Virus record (IMG/VR): IMGVR_UViG_3300042882_000526
Coordinates: 1 to 40,869 of that record
Origin: a virus
Length of the DNA: 40,869 nt
Reading direction: 5' to 3' (one strand)
Both the position numbers and the translations under genes were made by a program. Every line of letters begins with the position of its first letter. The first letter of the stretch is position 1. This document shows positions 6,451-14,049 of this stretch, one piece after another. The notes under the pieces were generated by a model, which was not told the origin of the DNA, did no database searches, and was given only the letters and a program-made list of their open reading frames with translations.

Positions 6451-7192
6451 TGTTGCACACTACCCCACATTCAATGTCCGGTTCGTCGTTGTAGCGCCCC
6501 GCGTCCGGGTCCAGCTCGTCCAGATACACGCGGCTGGTGACACCCCAGCTACGGTCCTTCAGTATCGTGGCACCGATCTCGCGCTCCATCTTTGCCATGC
6601 GCTCAAAGTCCTCCGGGAAGTCGCGACGTATCTTGTTCCAGTATCCCATGCCTCCCTTCACACAGCCAATACAATTATTGTTCTTGTAGCCCAGCTTATA
6701 CATTTCCGGCATCGCGATACCCGCTTCACGGATACGGAGGTAGCACTCTCGCTTGCTCACGCCCTGATCCAGAAGCAGAAAGTCTCCGATGACTTCGAAG
6801 TTCTCGGCCTTGAACCGCTCGATACGAGCCTTCTCATCCGACGTAAAGCCAAACACCTGGATATCGTCGGGTAGTTGAAACTCCTTACGCACGTTCTTTT
6901 TTAGCTCTGTGGTGCAACGCGCGCCCTTGTTGCCCACCAGCCAGCGTGTACGGCGGAACACGTCCATGATATCGGTGTACTCCGACGACTTCAATAGCTG
7001 AATGGGAAGATCGTACCAACGCGACACGTCGTCCAGAAAGCGTCGGTTGTCCGGGTGTTCGTAGCGCAGCGTGTCACAGTAGGCAACGGTGACGCGCTCC
7101 TTTCCGTACTTCTCGATCGCCAGCTTACCGGCTACCGCGCTGGCCGCGCCGCATGAAAACCATACGACCACGCGGGGAAGTTCTACTTGCAT
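6443..7192 (-). CDS. PAPS reductase-like PP-loop protein
   Basis: 249 aa from the ATG at 7192 (a GTG four codons upstream at 7204 is possible). N-terminal VVWFSCGAASAVAGKLA is the PP-loop of phage PAPS-reductase/ATP-pyrophosphatase proteins; YCDTLRYEHPDN, GARCTTELKK and CIGCVKGGMGYW follow in family order, with the Cys pair likely functional. In phages these proteins have been linked to sulfur chemistry, including DNA or tRNA modification; the true substrate is unknown. It overlaps Rz1 upstream and DUF2800 downstream, so it is co-transcribed with both lysis and replication genes. Confidence 0.85.
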   Translation of the reverse strand: MQVELPRVVVWFSCGAASAVAGKLAIEKYGKERVTVAYCDTLRYEHPDNRRFLDDVSRWYDLPIQLLKSSEYTDIMDVFRRTRWLVGNKGARCTTELKKNVRKEFQLPDDIQVFGFTSDEKARIERFKAENFEVIGDFLLLDQGVSKRECYLRIREAGIAMPEMYKLGYKNNNCIGCVKGGMGYWNKIRRDFPEDFERMAKMEREIGATILKDRSWGVTSRVYLDELDPDAGRYNDEPDIECGVVCNNG

Positions 7193-7365
7193 AGCTTCTT
7201 CCACACCGCGTTGTTCTCCTGAACCTGGCGCACCGTCTCGGGCGTGTCACGCGCCGCCGAGTAAGTGACCGGAATGTAGCTGGTGCAGAAGGTATCGACC
7301 GGGACGGGGGTGCAGCTAGCGAGGACCCCAGCGATCACGGTTAAATTCATCATCTTCAGCATCAA
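7183..7365 (-). CDS. Rz1: Rz1-like outer-membrane spanin lipoprotein
   Basis: 60 aa (58-59 from the alternative starts at 7362/7353). A short signal peptide ends in the lipobox VLASC, giving a mature lipoprotein of about 43 residues with the common o-spanin text YIPVTYSAARDTPETVRQVQ and NNAVWKKLC. It starts inside the 3' end of the Rz gene, overlapping about 50 nt in a different frame, the classic embedded Rz/Rz1 arrangement. Role: outer-membrane half of the spanin that fuses the two membranes in the last step of lysis. The 3' end overlaps the PAPS-reductase-like gene. Confidence 0.85.
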   Translation of the reverse strand: MMLKMMNLTVIAGVLASCTPVPVDTFCTSYIPVTYSAARDTPETVRQVQENNAVWKKLCK

Positions 7366-7564
7366 TCGGCTTTCCTCTTGCTTGTGCGCGGGCCTCCGCG
7401 GCGCGGCGCACGTTGGTCAACGTAGCTTCAACCTGCTTGATCTTCTCCTCGTTACGCCCCGCGTCGAACACCCTCCATAATAGTATGCCGACGAACACCA
7501 GCGCAATACCCGCGCCGATCGCCCACAACTTTATCTTCGGCCACAGGGTCAGGAACCAGGTCAC
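7316..7564 (-). CDS. Rz: Rz-like inner-membrane spanin
   Basis: 82 aa with one N-terminal TM helix (about 10-32, KLWAIGAGIALVFVGILLW) and a periplasmic charged helix (NEEKIKQVEATLTNVRRAAE) expected to form a coiled coil, as in i-spanins. Start: GTG at 7564, overlapping the stop of the previous gene (GTGA), with GAGG 7 nt upstream. It pairs with the overlapping Rz1 lipoprotein. It is short for an i-spanin but in line with other small-genome phages. Confidence 0.85.
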   Translation of the reverse strand: MTWFLTLWPKIKLWAIGAGIALVFVGILLWRVFDAGRNEEKIKQVEATLTNVRRAAEARAQARGKPIDAEDDEFNRDRWGPR

Positions 7565-7902
7565 GAGCGCACCTCACCGGGGACGAAGCAGAAGATATGG
7601 CCGTGCATTTCACACAGATGGCTGCGTCCGTCCGGGGACTGGATCGGGCGGATGGCCTGCGGCGGGATGCGATACTCTTTCCCTCGCTCGTAGGCGATCC
7701 AGTTGCCGTCCATGTCCTGCGTCGCGCGCACCGGGCGGCAGTCACCCGTCACATGGCCGTTCGGGTGTTCAACCCGTTCGGAGCAGCATGAGCCACCGTC
7801 CCATGCTTTCCAGTCCTTGTACTGGTCGTGGGCCTGGGCCGGGACGGCCAGGAAAGTAGACGCCCACAGGATGATCGCTGCGGCGAGGACCCACCACTTC
7901 AT
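7561..7902 (-). CDS. Secreted Cys-rich protein of the lysis cassette
   Basis: 113 aa from the ATG at 7902. A clear Sec signal peptide (MKWWVLAAAIILWASTFLAV) ends PAQA, with cleavage before HDQYKDW. The mature part carries an early CC pair (GGSCCSERV), GDCRPV and a late C-E-M-H-G-H-I-F-C segment, five Cys in all, and a His-rich end. No catalytic family is recognised; similar small exported proteins occur near spanins in alphaproteobacterial phages. The metal-ligand-like Cys/His content suggests a disulfide or metal-stabilised periplasmic protein. Coupled by overlap to a 54-aa gene upstream and to Rz downstream. Confidence 0.75.
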   Translation of the reverse strand: MKWWVLAAAIILWASTFLAVPAQAHDQYKDWKAWDGGSCCSERVEHPNGHVTGDCRPVRATQDMDGNWIAYERGKEYRIPPQAIRPIQSPDGRSHLCEMHGHIFCFVPGEVRS

Positions 7903-8063
7903 TCTTCCAGCCTCATGCGCTTGGCCAGTTCGTTGCCCAGCGCCGCATGGAACTCCTCCCACTTGGCGTAGGGCATCTTCAGTTCCAGGCCATCCATGCC
8001 CGGAACCACGAAAGAGAAGTCGGCCCGGTTCAGGTCGGGGATCACCTCGCGCTTGCTAGGCAA
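7899..8063 (-). CDS. Hypothetical protein, 54 aa
   Basis: Small ORF fitting exactly between the hydrolase gene and the secreted protein: TTG start at 8063 overlaps the hydrolase stop, and the stop (ATGA) overlaps the next ATG. The product contains FVVPGMDGLELKMPYAKWEEFHAALG and a basic/acidic helical end. No family recognised. Gapless coupling on both sides is the main support. The start is uncertain because the upstream Shine-Dalgarno is weak. Confidence 0.6.
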   Translation of the reverse strand: MPSKREVIPDLNRADFSFVVPGMDGLELKMPYAKWEEFHAALGNELAKRMRLEE

Positions 8064-8820
8064 TGCCGTTCTCGTGCATCATCTTGCGATCCTTTCGCAG
8101 ACGCCAGAAGTAGAACGCCGTGCCCGCACCCGCGATCAGGATAACCCCGGCCACGATCGCCGCGATCCTCCAATCGCTGATCGCAGAGAAGGCTGTCACC
8201 GCCGCCGTGCCCGTGGCCGCGACGTTGGCCACCTGGCCTTGCGTGCTGAGCTTCAGGCTCTCGGACTGCTTCATGTCCTCGCGGATGATGTTGCCGTCGT
8301 CCTGCCGGGTGTAGCCTTCCGGCACGCCCAGCGCCATGTTGACGCCCGCCTGCGCCTCCAGGAGCGTGATCGTGGACTTGCCCGCCTCGACGACGTTCAT
8401 GGCCCGGACGATCGAGACGATCTTGCCCTTGAAGTAGGGCGAGCTATTGGACGACACCAGCGCGGTGACGTCGAAGTCGGCGGGCAGGCCGGTCTGGCGG
8501 CACACAGACTGGAGGTAAGCCGCGGTGTGGTTCATGTCCACCCCGCCGACCGCCGAACCGGCCTGCCCAATGATCTCGCCGCCAGGAGGAGGGGGTGCCC
8601 AGCGGTAGATCACATCCTTCAGGGTCTTGACCCCCGAGAACTTGACGTAGGAACGCATGTTGATGACCGCGGCGCGGACGCCGTGTTCATTGTCCTTGAA
8701 CACGCAGAACTTGCCCGTGACCGGGTTCGTGCTGATCCCGGTCTGGCCCTGCCACTTCTCCCCGCCCGGCAAGGGGCGGAGATTGAGCGGGTTCTTGTTC
8801 GTCTCGGCCAGGGTCGGCAT
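8056..8820 (-). CDS. Putative peptidoglycan hydrolase with C-terminal membrane anchor
   Basis: 254 aa. The N-terminal part has NKNPLNLRPLPGGEKWQGQTG, then FCVFKDNEHGVRAAVINMRSY and IYRWAPPPPGG, the signature of a family seen in phage endolysins and virion-associated wall-degrading proteins (NPxNLR pattern, Glu 45 in DNEHG). A TM helix at about 218-239 (WRIAAIVAGVILIAGAGTAF) is followed by a basic tail (RLRKDRK). There is no N-terminal signal. Its position directly before the exported protein and Rz/Rz1 makes it the best endolysin candidate. A tail-anchored lysin is unusual: the positive-inside rule puts the basic C-tail in the cytoplasm and the enzyme outside, as a reversed SAR-like topology. 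Alternatively it is a structural protein. Confidence 0.6.
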   Translation of the reverse strand: MPTLAETNKNPLNLRPLPGGEKWQGQTGISTNPVTGKFCVFKDNEHGVRAAVINMRSYVKFSGVKTLKDVIYRWAPPPPGGEIIGQAGSAVGGVDMNHTAAYLQSVCRQTGLPADFDVTALVSSNSSPYFKGKIVSIVRAMNVVEAGKSTITLLEAQAGVNMALGVPEGYTRQDDGNIIREDMKQSESLKLSTQGQVANVAATGTAAVTAFSAISDWRIAAIVAGVILIAGAGTAFYFWRLRKDRKMMHENGIA

Positions 8821-8822
8821 TG

Positions 8823-9407
8823 CTATTCCTTCGGCTTGTTGGCTTCGACGAGGGCCGCGAGGTCAGCCAGGAAGTCCTTGCGTTCCTCGGGCTTGATCTT
8901 GGCGACCAGGGTGGTGCCGTACTTGGTCCCAAACAGCTTCTTGACCTTGGAGGCGTCCATGCCCGGCTTCTTGGATGCCGCAGCGCAGGCTTCCTGAAGC
9001 TGCTTGTCGCTGATGGCCTCGATCGGCTTGTCCTTCGGATCACCGAAGTCGTCGTCCTCGACCGGGGCCTCGATCGGCTTGCCCTCGTCCTCCTGCGGCA
9101 CCGGCTGCGGGGCGGCCTTCTCGACCGTCTTCTCCGCTTCCTGCCCCTGCACGGCTTCCTTGCGCGGGCGGCCCGGACCACGCTTCTGCGGGTCGGCGGC
9201 CACGGCGGTCAGAGTACCGGCTTCCTTGCCCAGCGCGATCATGACCTGCCTGCGCACCATGCTCATGGTGCCCTCGATCGTGGCCTGGGCGTCAGCGCCG
9301 TCCTCGACCTTGCATTGCGCCGAAATCTCGGCCTTTTCGCTCTCGTAGGGTGCGGTCTGCACCGTCTTGGAAAACAAAGCGGAGATTACAAAAGGCACGT
9401 CGGTCAT
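8823..9407 (-). CDS. AT-hook-containing DNA-binding protein
   Basis: 194 aa from the ATG at 9407, chosen because AAGGA lies 5 nt upstream; an extension to 9455 would run into the promoter. The N-terminal half resembles a small folded domain (VPFVISALFSKTVQTAP, then VRRQVMIALG). In the middle is a canonical AT-hook, KRGPGRPRKEA, followed by a Pro/Glu-rich linker. The C-terminal region (DKQLQEACAAASKK ... VKKLFGTKYGTTLVAKIKPE) is a helical module seen at the end of various phage replication proteins. Probable role: DNA-binding accessory of replication or transcription. First gene after a strong promoter. Confidence 0.65.
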   Translation of the reverse strand: MTDVPFVISALFSKTVQTAPYESEKAEISAQCKVEDGADAQATIEGTMSMVRRQVMIALGKEAGTLTAVAADPQKRGPGRPRKEAVQGQEAEKTVEKAAPQPVPQEDEGKPIEAPVEDDDFGDPKDKPIEAISDKQLQEACAAASKKPGMDASKVKKLFGTKYGTTLVAKIKPEERKDFLADLAALVEANKPKE

Positions 9408-9443
9408 GTTGATCCTTGCTGCAAGAAATTCGGGAGCCCGTAT

Positions 9444-9473
9444 ATTATCGGGCATTTACGGGTAGGCTGTCAA
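9444..9473 (-). promoter_or_regulatory. Strong sigma70-type promoter (minus strand)
   Basis: TTGACA (complement of 9468-9473) and GATAAT (complement of 9444-9449) with an 18-bp spacer. It reads into the AT-hook gene and the lysis cassette. The short inverted repeat CCCG/CGGG overlaps the -10 element and may be an operator. Confidence 0.75.
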
Positions 9474-9662
9474 CTACGGCTGGAACTCGCAACGAGCGTC
9501 GACCTTAACCACCTGGTTAAGTTTCTCCAGCGCCCGGTAACGCTCCGCGGCCAGGGTGCAGTTGGCTTCCTTGGTGAAGCCACGCTCCATGAACACGTCC
9601 GTGCGGTACGGGTTCAGCATCGCCCCGTTACCTGTGAGAACCGCTACGACTAGAAACCACAT
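9474..9662 (-). CDS. Small exported hypothetical protein, 62 aa
   Basis: ATG at 9662 with AGGAG 6 nt upstream; the Shine-Dalgarno overlaps the SNF2 stop. The N-terminus (MWFLVVAVLTGNGA) is hydrophobic, like a short signal peptide or membrane anchor. The remainder is soluble with two Cys (EANCTLAAERY and DARCEF) that could form a disulfide after export. Similar short two-Cys proteins occur in many phages without known function. It ends right at the -35 element of the next promoter. Confidence 0.65.
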   Translation of the reverse strand: MWFLVVAVLTGNGAMLNPYRTDVFMERGFTKEANCTLAAERYRALEKLNQVVKVDARCEFQP

Positions 9663-9671
9663 TTCAATCTC

Positions 9672-11291
9672 CTAGGCCGGTTGGCCGTCCAATACCTTCT
9701 GCACTGTGCGCCCCTTGGAAATGCTACGCCCCAGGATGCGCTCTGAAATTGAGCCCGGCGCGACCATGATCTGCGCTAGGACCGAACCTTTCTGCCCCAT
9801 GCGATGCAGGCGATCTACGGCTTGCTCATTATCCCCTGCCACCCAACTGGGCTCAACAAGAACACAGTGCGTGGCTACGTCCTGCAAGCCGTCCGTGCCC
9901 GTAGCGATCGACTGCTGCTGGCCGAGAAACACCTTCAGCCGAGGGTCAAACTTAAACTTCTCGACCGCCTGGTTCTTTCCCCTGGCACTGGTCGAACCGT
10001 CCACTCTAAGACAACCATGTCGCGCCATACCTTTTTGGAGGACCTCCAAGACAGAGTGGTGATGCGCAAATACGACGAGTTTTTCCACGCCGCCGTCCAA
10101 GAGCATAAGCAGATGTTCCAGAACCGCAGGAGCCATCGCCTCTCCCATTTGTCTTCGAACGGTCGAGATTGCTCCATCGATCTTCCCTCCTGATCTGCGC
10201 AGCATTTCTTCTTCGTCAAAGTCCAGCATCTTCTCGGCGTGCAGGGCCATCGCAATCTTGCCCGTCATTTCCACCGGGACGATCTCGTACCGCTTGGCCG
10301 GAAGGTCCTTCAGCACGTCTTCCTTCAAGCGCCGCACCATGAAGTTGCAGCGCAGGCGGGCGTTCAACTCGGGCAACCTGGCCACATATTCCCATGTCGC
10401 CCCGCTGTCCATGTCCCGGCCACCAGGATTGAACCTGTCCTTGAACGAGTTGAAGTTCATCCAGTCAACAGACGAGGGGTCCAGTGCATTTGCCAGCGTA
10501 TAGCATTCGCGGGGTCGGTTGGGCAGAGGAGTTCCAGTGAGGGCAACGATCTGCTCGGCTCGTTCAGAAATGCCGCCAGTTCCAGCATAGCGGCATTTAC
10601 TCTGCCTGCTAGCACCAAAAAGCGCGCGTGTTCTTGCGGCGTCAGGGGTCTTGAGATAATGTCCTTCATCGATCACCAACAGGTCCCAGTTGTAGGAGCG
10701 TAGCGTGTCCCATAGCCCGTCACGGGCTACTTCGAAGCTCGTGATGACGTAGTTCGCGGTCGGGTGTACCCCATCTGAAGACTTGAACACCGGATAGACG
10801 ACGACGCGCGGCAGCGTAGACCAAATTTTAATTTGGCGTGCCCACTGGGGGCGCACGTTTGCTGGACAAACCACAAGGACCCTTTTGCATCCTCGCAGAT
10901 TAGCCAGGGCGATGGCTTGGATCGTCTTACCAAGACCCGGTGCGTCCCCAATAAGGCAGTTAGCTCGGTCTTTTGCATAGTGCACGCCTGCAATCTGAAA
11001 TGGCATCAACTCACAGAACTCGGGCACCGGGACGCTGAAGCCCGGTGGGGCCACGTTAAGGTTGGAACGCTCCCACTCGGTACGGAGCGGTTGTAGCGCC
11101 GCCTTGGCCTTCTCGTCCGCGTGGTTCCACAGATGCAGAACCGCGTGGGGCTCGGGTGTGAAGTAGACGTTGTGCCCGCGCGAGCGCGAAGCCGTGGTCG
11201 AGAGGGTAAGACCGGCATCCTTGGCCAGTGTCTCGACTTCTGGTTCGCGCCCGCCCCACAGGTAGACGTCGTCGTTGAGCGTGAGTTTCAA
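9672..11291 (-). CDS. SNF2/DEAD-like superfamily II helicase
   Basis: 539 aa. Motif I GDAPGLGKT (115-123), motif II DEGH (208-211), motif III ALTGTP, and C-terminal motifs including DNEQAVDRLHRMGQKG (about 494-509) define a SNF2-family ATPase. The N-terminal about 90 residues carry the HARP-like segment common in phage versions. Predicted to remodel replication forks or recombination intermediates. The start is TTG at 11291, overlapping the previous stop (TTGA). Such helicases sit beside DUF2800/DUF2815/Pol A modules in many phages, as here. Confidence 0.9.
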   Translation of the reverse strand: MKLTLNDDVYLWGGREPEVETLAKDAGLTLSTTASRSRGHNVYFTPEPHAVLHLWNHADEKAKAALQPLRTEWERSNLNVAPPGFSVPVPEFCELMPFQIAGVHYAKDRANCLIGDAPGLGKTIQAIALANLRGCKRVLVVCPANVRPQWARQIKIWSTLPRVVVYPVFKSSDGVHPTANYVITSFEVARDGLWDTLRSYNWDLLVIDEGHYLKTPDAARTRALFGASRQSKCRYAGTGGISERAEQIVALTGTPLPNRPRECYTLANALDPSSVDWMNFNSFKDRFNPGGRDMDSGATWEYVARLPELNARLRCNFMVRRLKEDVLKDLPAKRYEIVPVEMTGKIAMALHAEKMLDFDEEEMLRRSGGKIDGAISTVRRQMGEAMAPAVLEHLLMLLDGGVEKLVVFAHHHSVLEVLQKGMARHGCLRVDGSTSARGKNQAVEKFKFDPRLKVFLGQQQSIATGTDGLQDVATHCVLVEPSWVAGDNEQAVDRLHRMGQKGSVLAQIMVAPGSISERILGRSISKGRTVQKVLDGQPA

Positions 11292-11467
11292 TTGGACTTT
11301 TCTTTTTCGTCGGCGTCACCAGAAATAGCGATCGCGAAGTGCTGGACGTAGCCGCAGTTCTCGGCAAACGCCTTGACGTCGCGCAGCTTGTCCAGTGCGT
11401 CGTCGAAGTCATCGTCAGGCACCGTGCGGCGCGTGACGACCAGTTCAAGGCGAAATGCTGAAGCCAT
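11288..11467 (-). CDS. Hypothetical protein, 59 aa, first gene of the leftward operon
   Basis: ATG at 11467 with AAGGAGG 4 nt upstream, the best Shine-Dalgarno in the divergent region. The sequence (MASAFRLELVVTRRTVPDDD, then DALDKLRDVKAFAENC) suggests a small alpha/beta fold with an acidic C-terminus (DADEKEKSN). No family recognised. Being promoter-proximal in the early operon, it may be a host take-over or regulatory protein, which is inference from position only. Confidence 0.75.
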   Translation of the reverse strand: MASAFRLELVVTRRTVPDDDFDDALDKLRDVKAFAENCGYVQHFAIAISGDADEKEKSN

Positions 11468-11548
11468 CCATGATCCCTCCTTCAAATTCGACGGAAATAT
11501 TGTACCGTGATATAGACCACTGGCGCAACAGGCAACTTTTCGGGTATC
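11468..11548. promoter_or_regulatory. Divergent early promoter region
   Basis: Intergenic space between the leftward and rightward early operons. On the minus strand TTGCGC and TACAAT are 18 bp apart, upstream of the AAGGAGG/ATG of the 59-aa gene. On the plus strand the best candidate is the weaker TTCGAC-N18-TATAGA reading toward the HTH gene. The two overlap, so a regulator (perhaps the HTH protein) could control both directions. Confidence 0.55.
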
Positions 11549-11914
11549 ATGGATACGCTAGACCGACGCCGGGTGTTGACCGTCAAGCAGGCTGCGAAGG
11601 TGGCCAAGGTGTACCCAAACACTGTAAACCGTTGGATACAAAGCGGTTTTCTGAAAGTAGTGCCGAAGTTCGGGAGGGAGAAGGGCGATCGTGTTCTGCT
11701 CGGAGAAGTTCTGGACTGTGCTGCGGCCAAACGACGTGGAGCTTCGACGAGCCGCGGCGGAACACGTACAATGCCTCGTGACCGGCTTTGGTACAAGCGC
11801 CAGATTGCTGCAACCCGTTTCCGTCGTCTTCTCGAAACCGCCGAAGAACGAGAGCGTCGCCTTGCCTGGCAGCGCGAATACAACCGCAGACGAGCCAAAG
11901 GAGTGAAGGCATGA
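11549..11914 (+). CDS. Helix-turn-helix (excisionase/MerR-type) DNA-binding protein
   Basis: 121 aa. Residues 9-40 (VLTVKQAAKVAKVYPNTVNR followed by WIQSGFLKVVPKFG) are a winged HTH of the excisionase/HTH_17 type; the C-terminal half is very basic (RRLLETAEERERRLAWQREY, RRRAKG). First gene of the rightward operon, beside the divergent promoters, so a regulator of the early region is likely. No integrase is present, so excisionase function is unlikely. No clear Shine-Dalgarno precedes the ATG. The gene ends in an ATGA overlap with the next. Confidence 0.75.
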   Translation: MDTLDRRRVLTVKQAAKVAKVYPNTVNRWIQSGFLKVVPKFGREKGDRVLLGEVLDCAAAKRRGASTSRGGTRTMPRDRLWYKRQIAATRFRRLLETAEERERRLAWQREYNRRRAKGVKA

Positions 11915-12063
11915 CCGAACGTGAAGAAGTGCTGGAGGCGCGGAGGGCGTTTGAGGAGTTGAAGAAAGCAGAAGGAGCCTGGATATCGGGGCAGGCGCTT
12001 GACGACCTCCTGGACGAAGCACTGGGGCCGCGCGTTGACACCGTCAAGGAAACCAATAAGTAA
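11911..12063 (+). CDS. Small acidic helical protein, 50 aa
   Basis: ATG at 11911 (AAGGAG upstream) overlaps the HTH stop, and the TAA overlaps the ATG of the primase-helicase. The product (MTEREEVLEARRAFEELKKA) is a charged helix with an acidic second half. No family recognised. Its position directly before the primase-helicase suggests a small accessory or partner of that enzyme. Confidence 0.7.
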   Translation: MTEREEVLEARRAFEELKKAEGAWISGQALDDLLDEALGPRVDTVKETNK

Positions 12064-14021
12064 TGCTCGATCGTGCATTGGCCTGGGCCCGGCAAGGGTG
12101 GCCCGTGTTCCCCTGTAGCTCAACCGGCCACCCGGCCATCAAGGAGTGGCAGAAGAAGGCTACCACGGACGAGGCCGTCATTCGTGCGTGGGACTGGGAA
12201 GACAAGCGCGTAGCAGCGGTGCCGGGTCTGGCGGGCTGCTTCGTGATCGACGTGGACGTGAAGAACGGCAAGGACGGTGAAGCGTCGCTGGCCAAACTGG
12301 AGGCAGAACATGGCTTTGAAGCGTGGGAATACCCGCAACAGGATACACCGAGTGGTGGAAGACACATCTTCGTCAATGGACACTTCCGCACAAGCGTCCA
12401 GAAGCGACTTGGCGAGGGCCTTGACACTCGTGGTGGAAATTCAGACGGGGGGCTCGGTTTCATCTACTGTTATGGAGAGGAGCCCCCGGCTTCTAGTAGT
12501 GAAATTCCACATGGACCAGCTTCCCTCTTGGCTCTTTCAGGGGAAGGGCACGAGGTCAGCGAAGACCGGGAAACGCCGCGGGTCGAGCTAGACCAGCCCG
12601 CCAACATCGAGCGGGCGCTGGCCTATGTGCGTAACCTGCCTTCCCCGGACGAGGGGCAGCGCAACATCAGCGTTTTCAAGACCGCTTGCACTTTGAAAGA
12701 TTTGGGGCTTTCCCTTTCAAAGATATTCGAAGTGCTGGAGGATCATCCCAGTGTGACGGGCACCCCGCCCCTGTGTGAAGAAAACGAGGAGGAGTTCAAT
12801 GCCACAGTCAGGTCGGCATACAAGAATGGGCAAAGGCAGCCGGGCATCGACGCAATCGACGAAGAAGCCCGCAACGCAGCGGCCAGTGGCTATGACGTGG
12901 GACCAGTATCGGGAGACGGGCGGCCCAGTTCCGATTTACATAGTGCCTCGCGTAAGCGCCTCGGCCTGTGGAGCGAGCGCAAAAACCGCCCGCCCCCGGA
13001 ATGGCTCGTCCGAGGATTGCTGACGAAGTCGAGCCTGGCCGGGCTGTACGGCCCCGGCGGGTCCTACAAGTCGTTCATCGCGCTAGACCTGGCTGCGGCC
13101 ATCGCAACCGGGCAGGCACAATGGGGTGGCAGAAATGTCACACATGGGCCTGTGGTGTTCATCAGTGGTGAGGGCAGCGTGGAGCCTCGCGCCCTGGCCA
13201 TCGAGACGAGGGGCATCCAGATCACGGACAACTTCGCGATCCTGGACGGCATTAACCTCGACGACACGGACCAGCTTGCAGAGGCCGTGGACGATATCAA
13301 CACGGCGATCGAGCAGAACTGGGGTGGGCAAGCCCCTGTCCTGATCGTGGTCGACACCCTGGCGCGTGCGGCACCGGGGCAGGACGAGAACAGTGCCAAG
13401 GACATGGGCAGGGTGGTGGCATCGTGCGACGGATTTCGCAAGTTGTACGGGTGCTGCGTCCTGTTGGTGCATCATACCCCCAAGGGCGGCCATGACTGGA
13501 GGGGCAGTACGGCGGTGTGGAACGCCCTCGACACCGGCCTGGCGGTGAAGCGCACCGGGCTCAACCACGCCTCCCTGAAGGTCGAGCGGCAGAAGGATGG
13601 TGCCATAGGACAAGTGTGGAAGATTGCCCTGGAGAAGGTCGAGACAGGCCGCGAGCGAGATGACGAGAAGGAGAGTTCCCTCGTGATCTCGGCCATCGAG
13701 GCGGTGGCGCAGGAGGAGCGCAAGGGGGAGGATGCGGAGAAGATCGCCGCGGCGGCTCGCGCCCGGTCGATGACGGTAAACGACCACAGAGCCCAATGCG
13801 CGGCCAGGATTTTGGCGGAAACCGCGCCGGGGTACGAGGTGAGCTACGGGGCACTGGTGGCGCAAATTATGGTGGAAAATCAAGGCGCTAGCAGGGAAGC
13901 GGTGAGCGAGTGGGTGCGGGGCGTGGTGAAGAAGGGAGAAGTGCAGGGCGAACACCCGTTGGCAAAATTTGTGAGCAATATCAAGCCCTTAGCGTTTCAG
14001 AGGGTGTCCGAGGAAACGTAG
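12063..14021 (+). CDS. Bifunctional PrimPol primase-polymerase / RepA-like helicase
   Basis: 652 aa. The N-terminal PrimPol domain shows ALAWARQGWPVFPCS, the metal-binding FVIDVDVKNG (D63, D65), TPSGGRHIF (97-103) and LDTRGGNSDGG. A primase C-terminal-like linker follows (about 180-260, EGQRNISVFKTACTLKDLG). The C-terminal AAA/RecA-type helicase domain has Walker A GPGGSYKS (about 329-336), Walker B VLIVVDTLAR (about 425) and LVHHTPKGG (about 470). A winged-helix-like tail ends the protein. It should synthesise primers and unwind DNA for the phage polymerase. Unlike the other replication genes it lies on the plus strand, with a terminator right after it. Confidence 0.9.
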   Translation: MLDRALAWARQGWPVFPCSSTGHPAIKEWQKKATTDEAVIRAWDWEDKRVAAVPGLAGCFVIDVDVKNGKDGEASLAKLEAEHGFEAWEYPQQDTPSGGRHIFVNGHFRTSVQKRLGEGLDTRGGNSDGGLGFIYCYGEEPPASSSEIPHGPASLLALSGEGHEVSEDRETPRVELDQPANIERALAYVRNLPSPDEGQRNISVFKTACTLKDLGLSLSKIFEVLEDHPSVTGTPPLCEENEEEFNATVRSAYKNGQRQPGIDAIDEEARNAAASGYDVGPVSGDGRPSSDLHSASRKRLGLWSERKNRPPPEWLVRGLLTKSSLAGLYGPGGSYKSFIALDLAAAIATGQAQWGGRNVTHGPVVFISGEGSVEPRALAIETRGIQITDNFAILDGINLDDTDQLAEAVDDINTAIEQNWGGQAPVLIVVDTLARAAPGQDENSAKDMGRVVASCDGFRKLYGCCVLLVHHTPKGGHDWRGSTAVWNALDTGLAVKRTGLNHASLKVERQKDGAIGQVWKIALEKVETGRERDDEKESSLVISAIEAVAQEERKGEDAEKIAAAARARSMTVNDHRAQCAARILAETAPGYEVSYGALVAQIMVENQGASREAVSEWVRGVVKKGEVQGEHPLAKFVSNIKPLAFQRVSEET

Positions 14022-14049
14022 GGGCCGGGAAAGGACCATAGGAAAGACT

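Noticed and set aside
10457-10669. 70-aa ORF nested in the SNF2 gene on the same strand
   Set aside because: Protein-like look, but no good Shine-Dalgarno and no membrane or coiled-coil signature comparable with the three nested candidates.
11691-11906. 71-aa plus-strand ORF nested in the HTH gene
   Set aside because: No convincing ribosome-binding site; ordinary composition for an alternative frame in this less GC-biased gene.
11549-11914. Excisionase and a temperate lifestyle
   Set aside because: The HTH type resembles excisionases, but there is no integrase, attachment site or lysogeny repressor module in the complete genome.
11482-12123. 213-aa minus-strand ORF opposite the HTH gene
   Set aside because: Covers the divergent promoter region and the well-supported HTH and 50-aa genes; several antisense frames are open here together.
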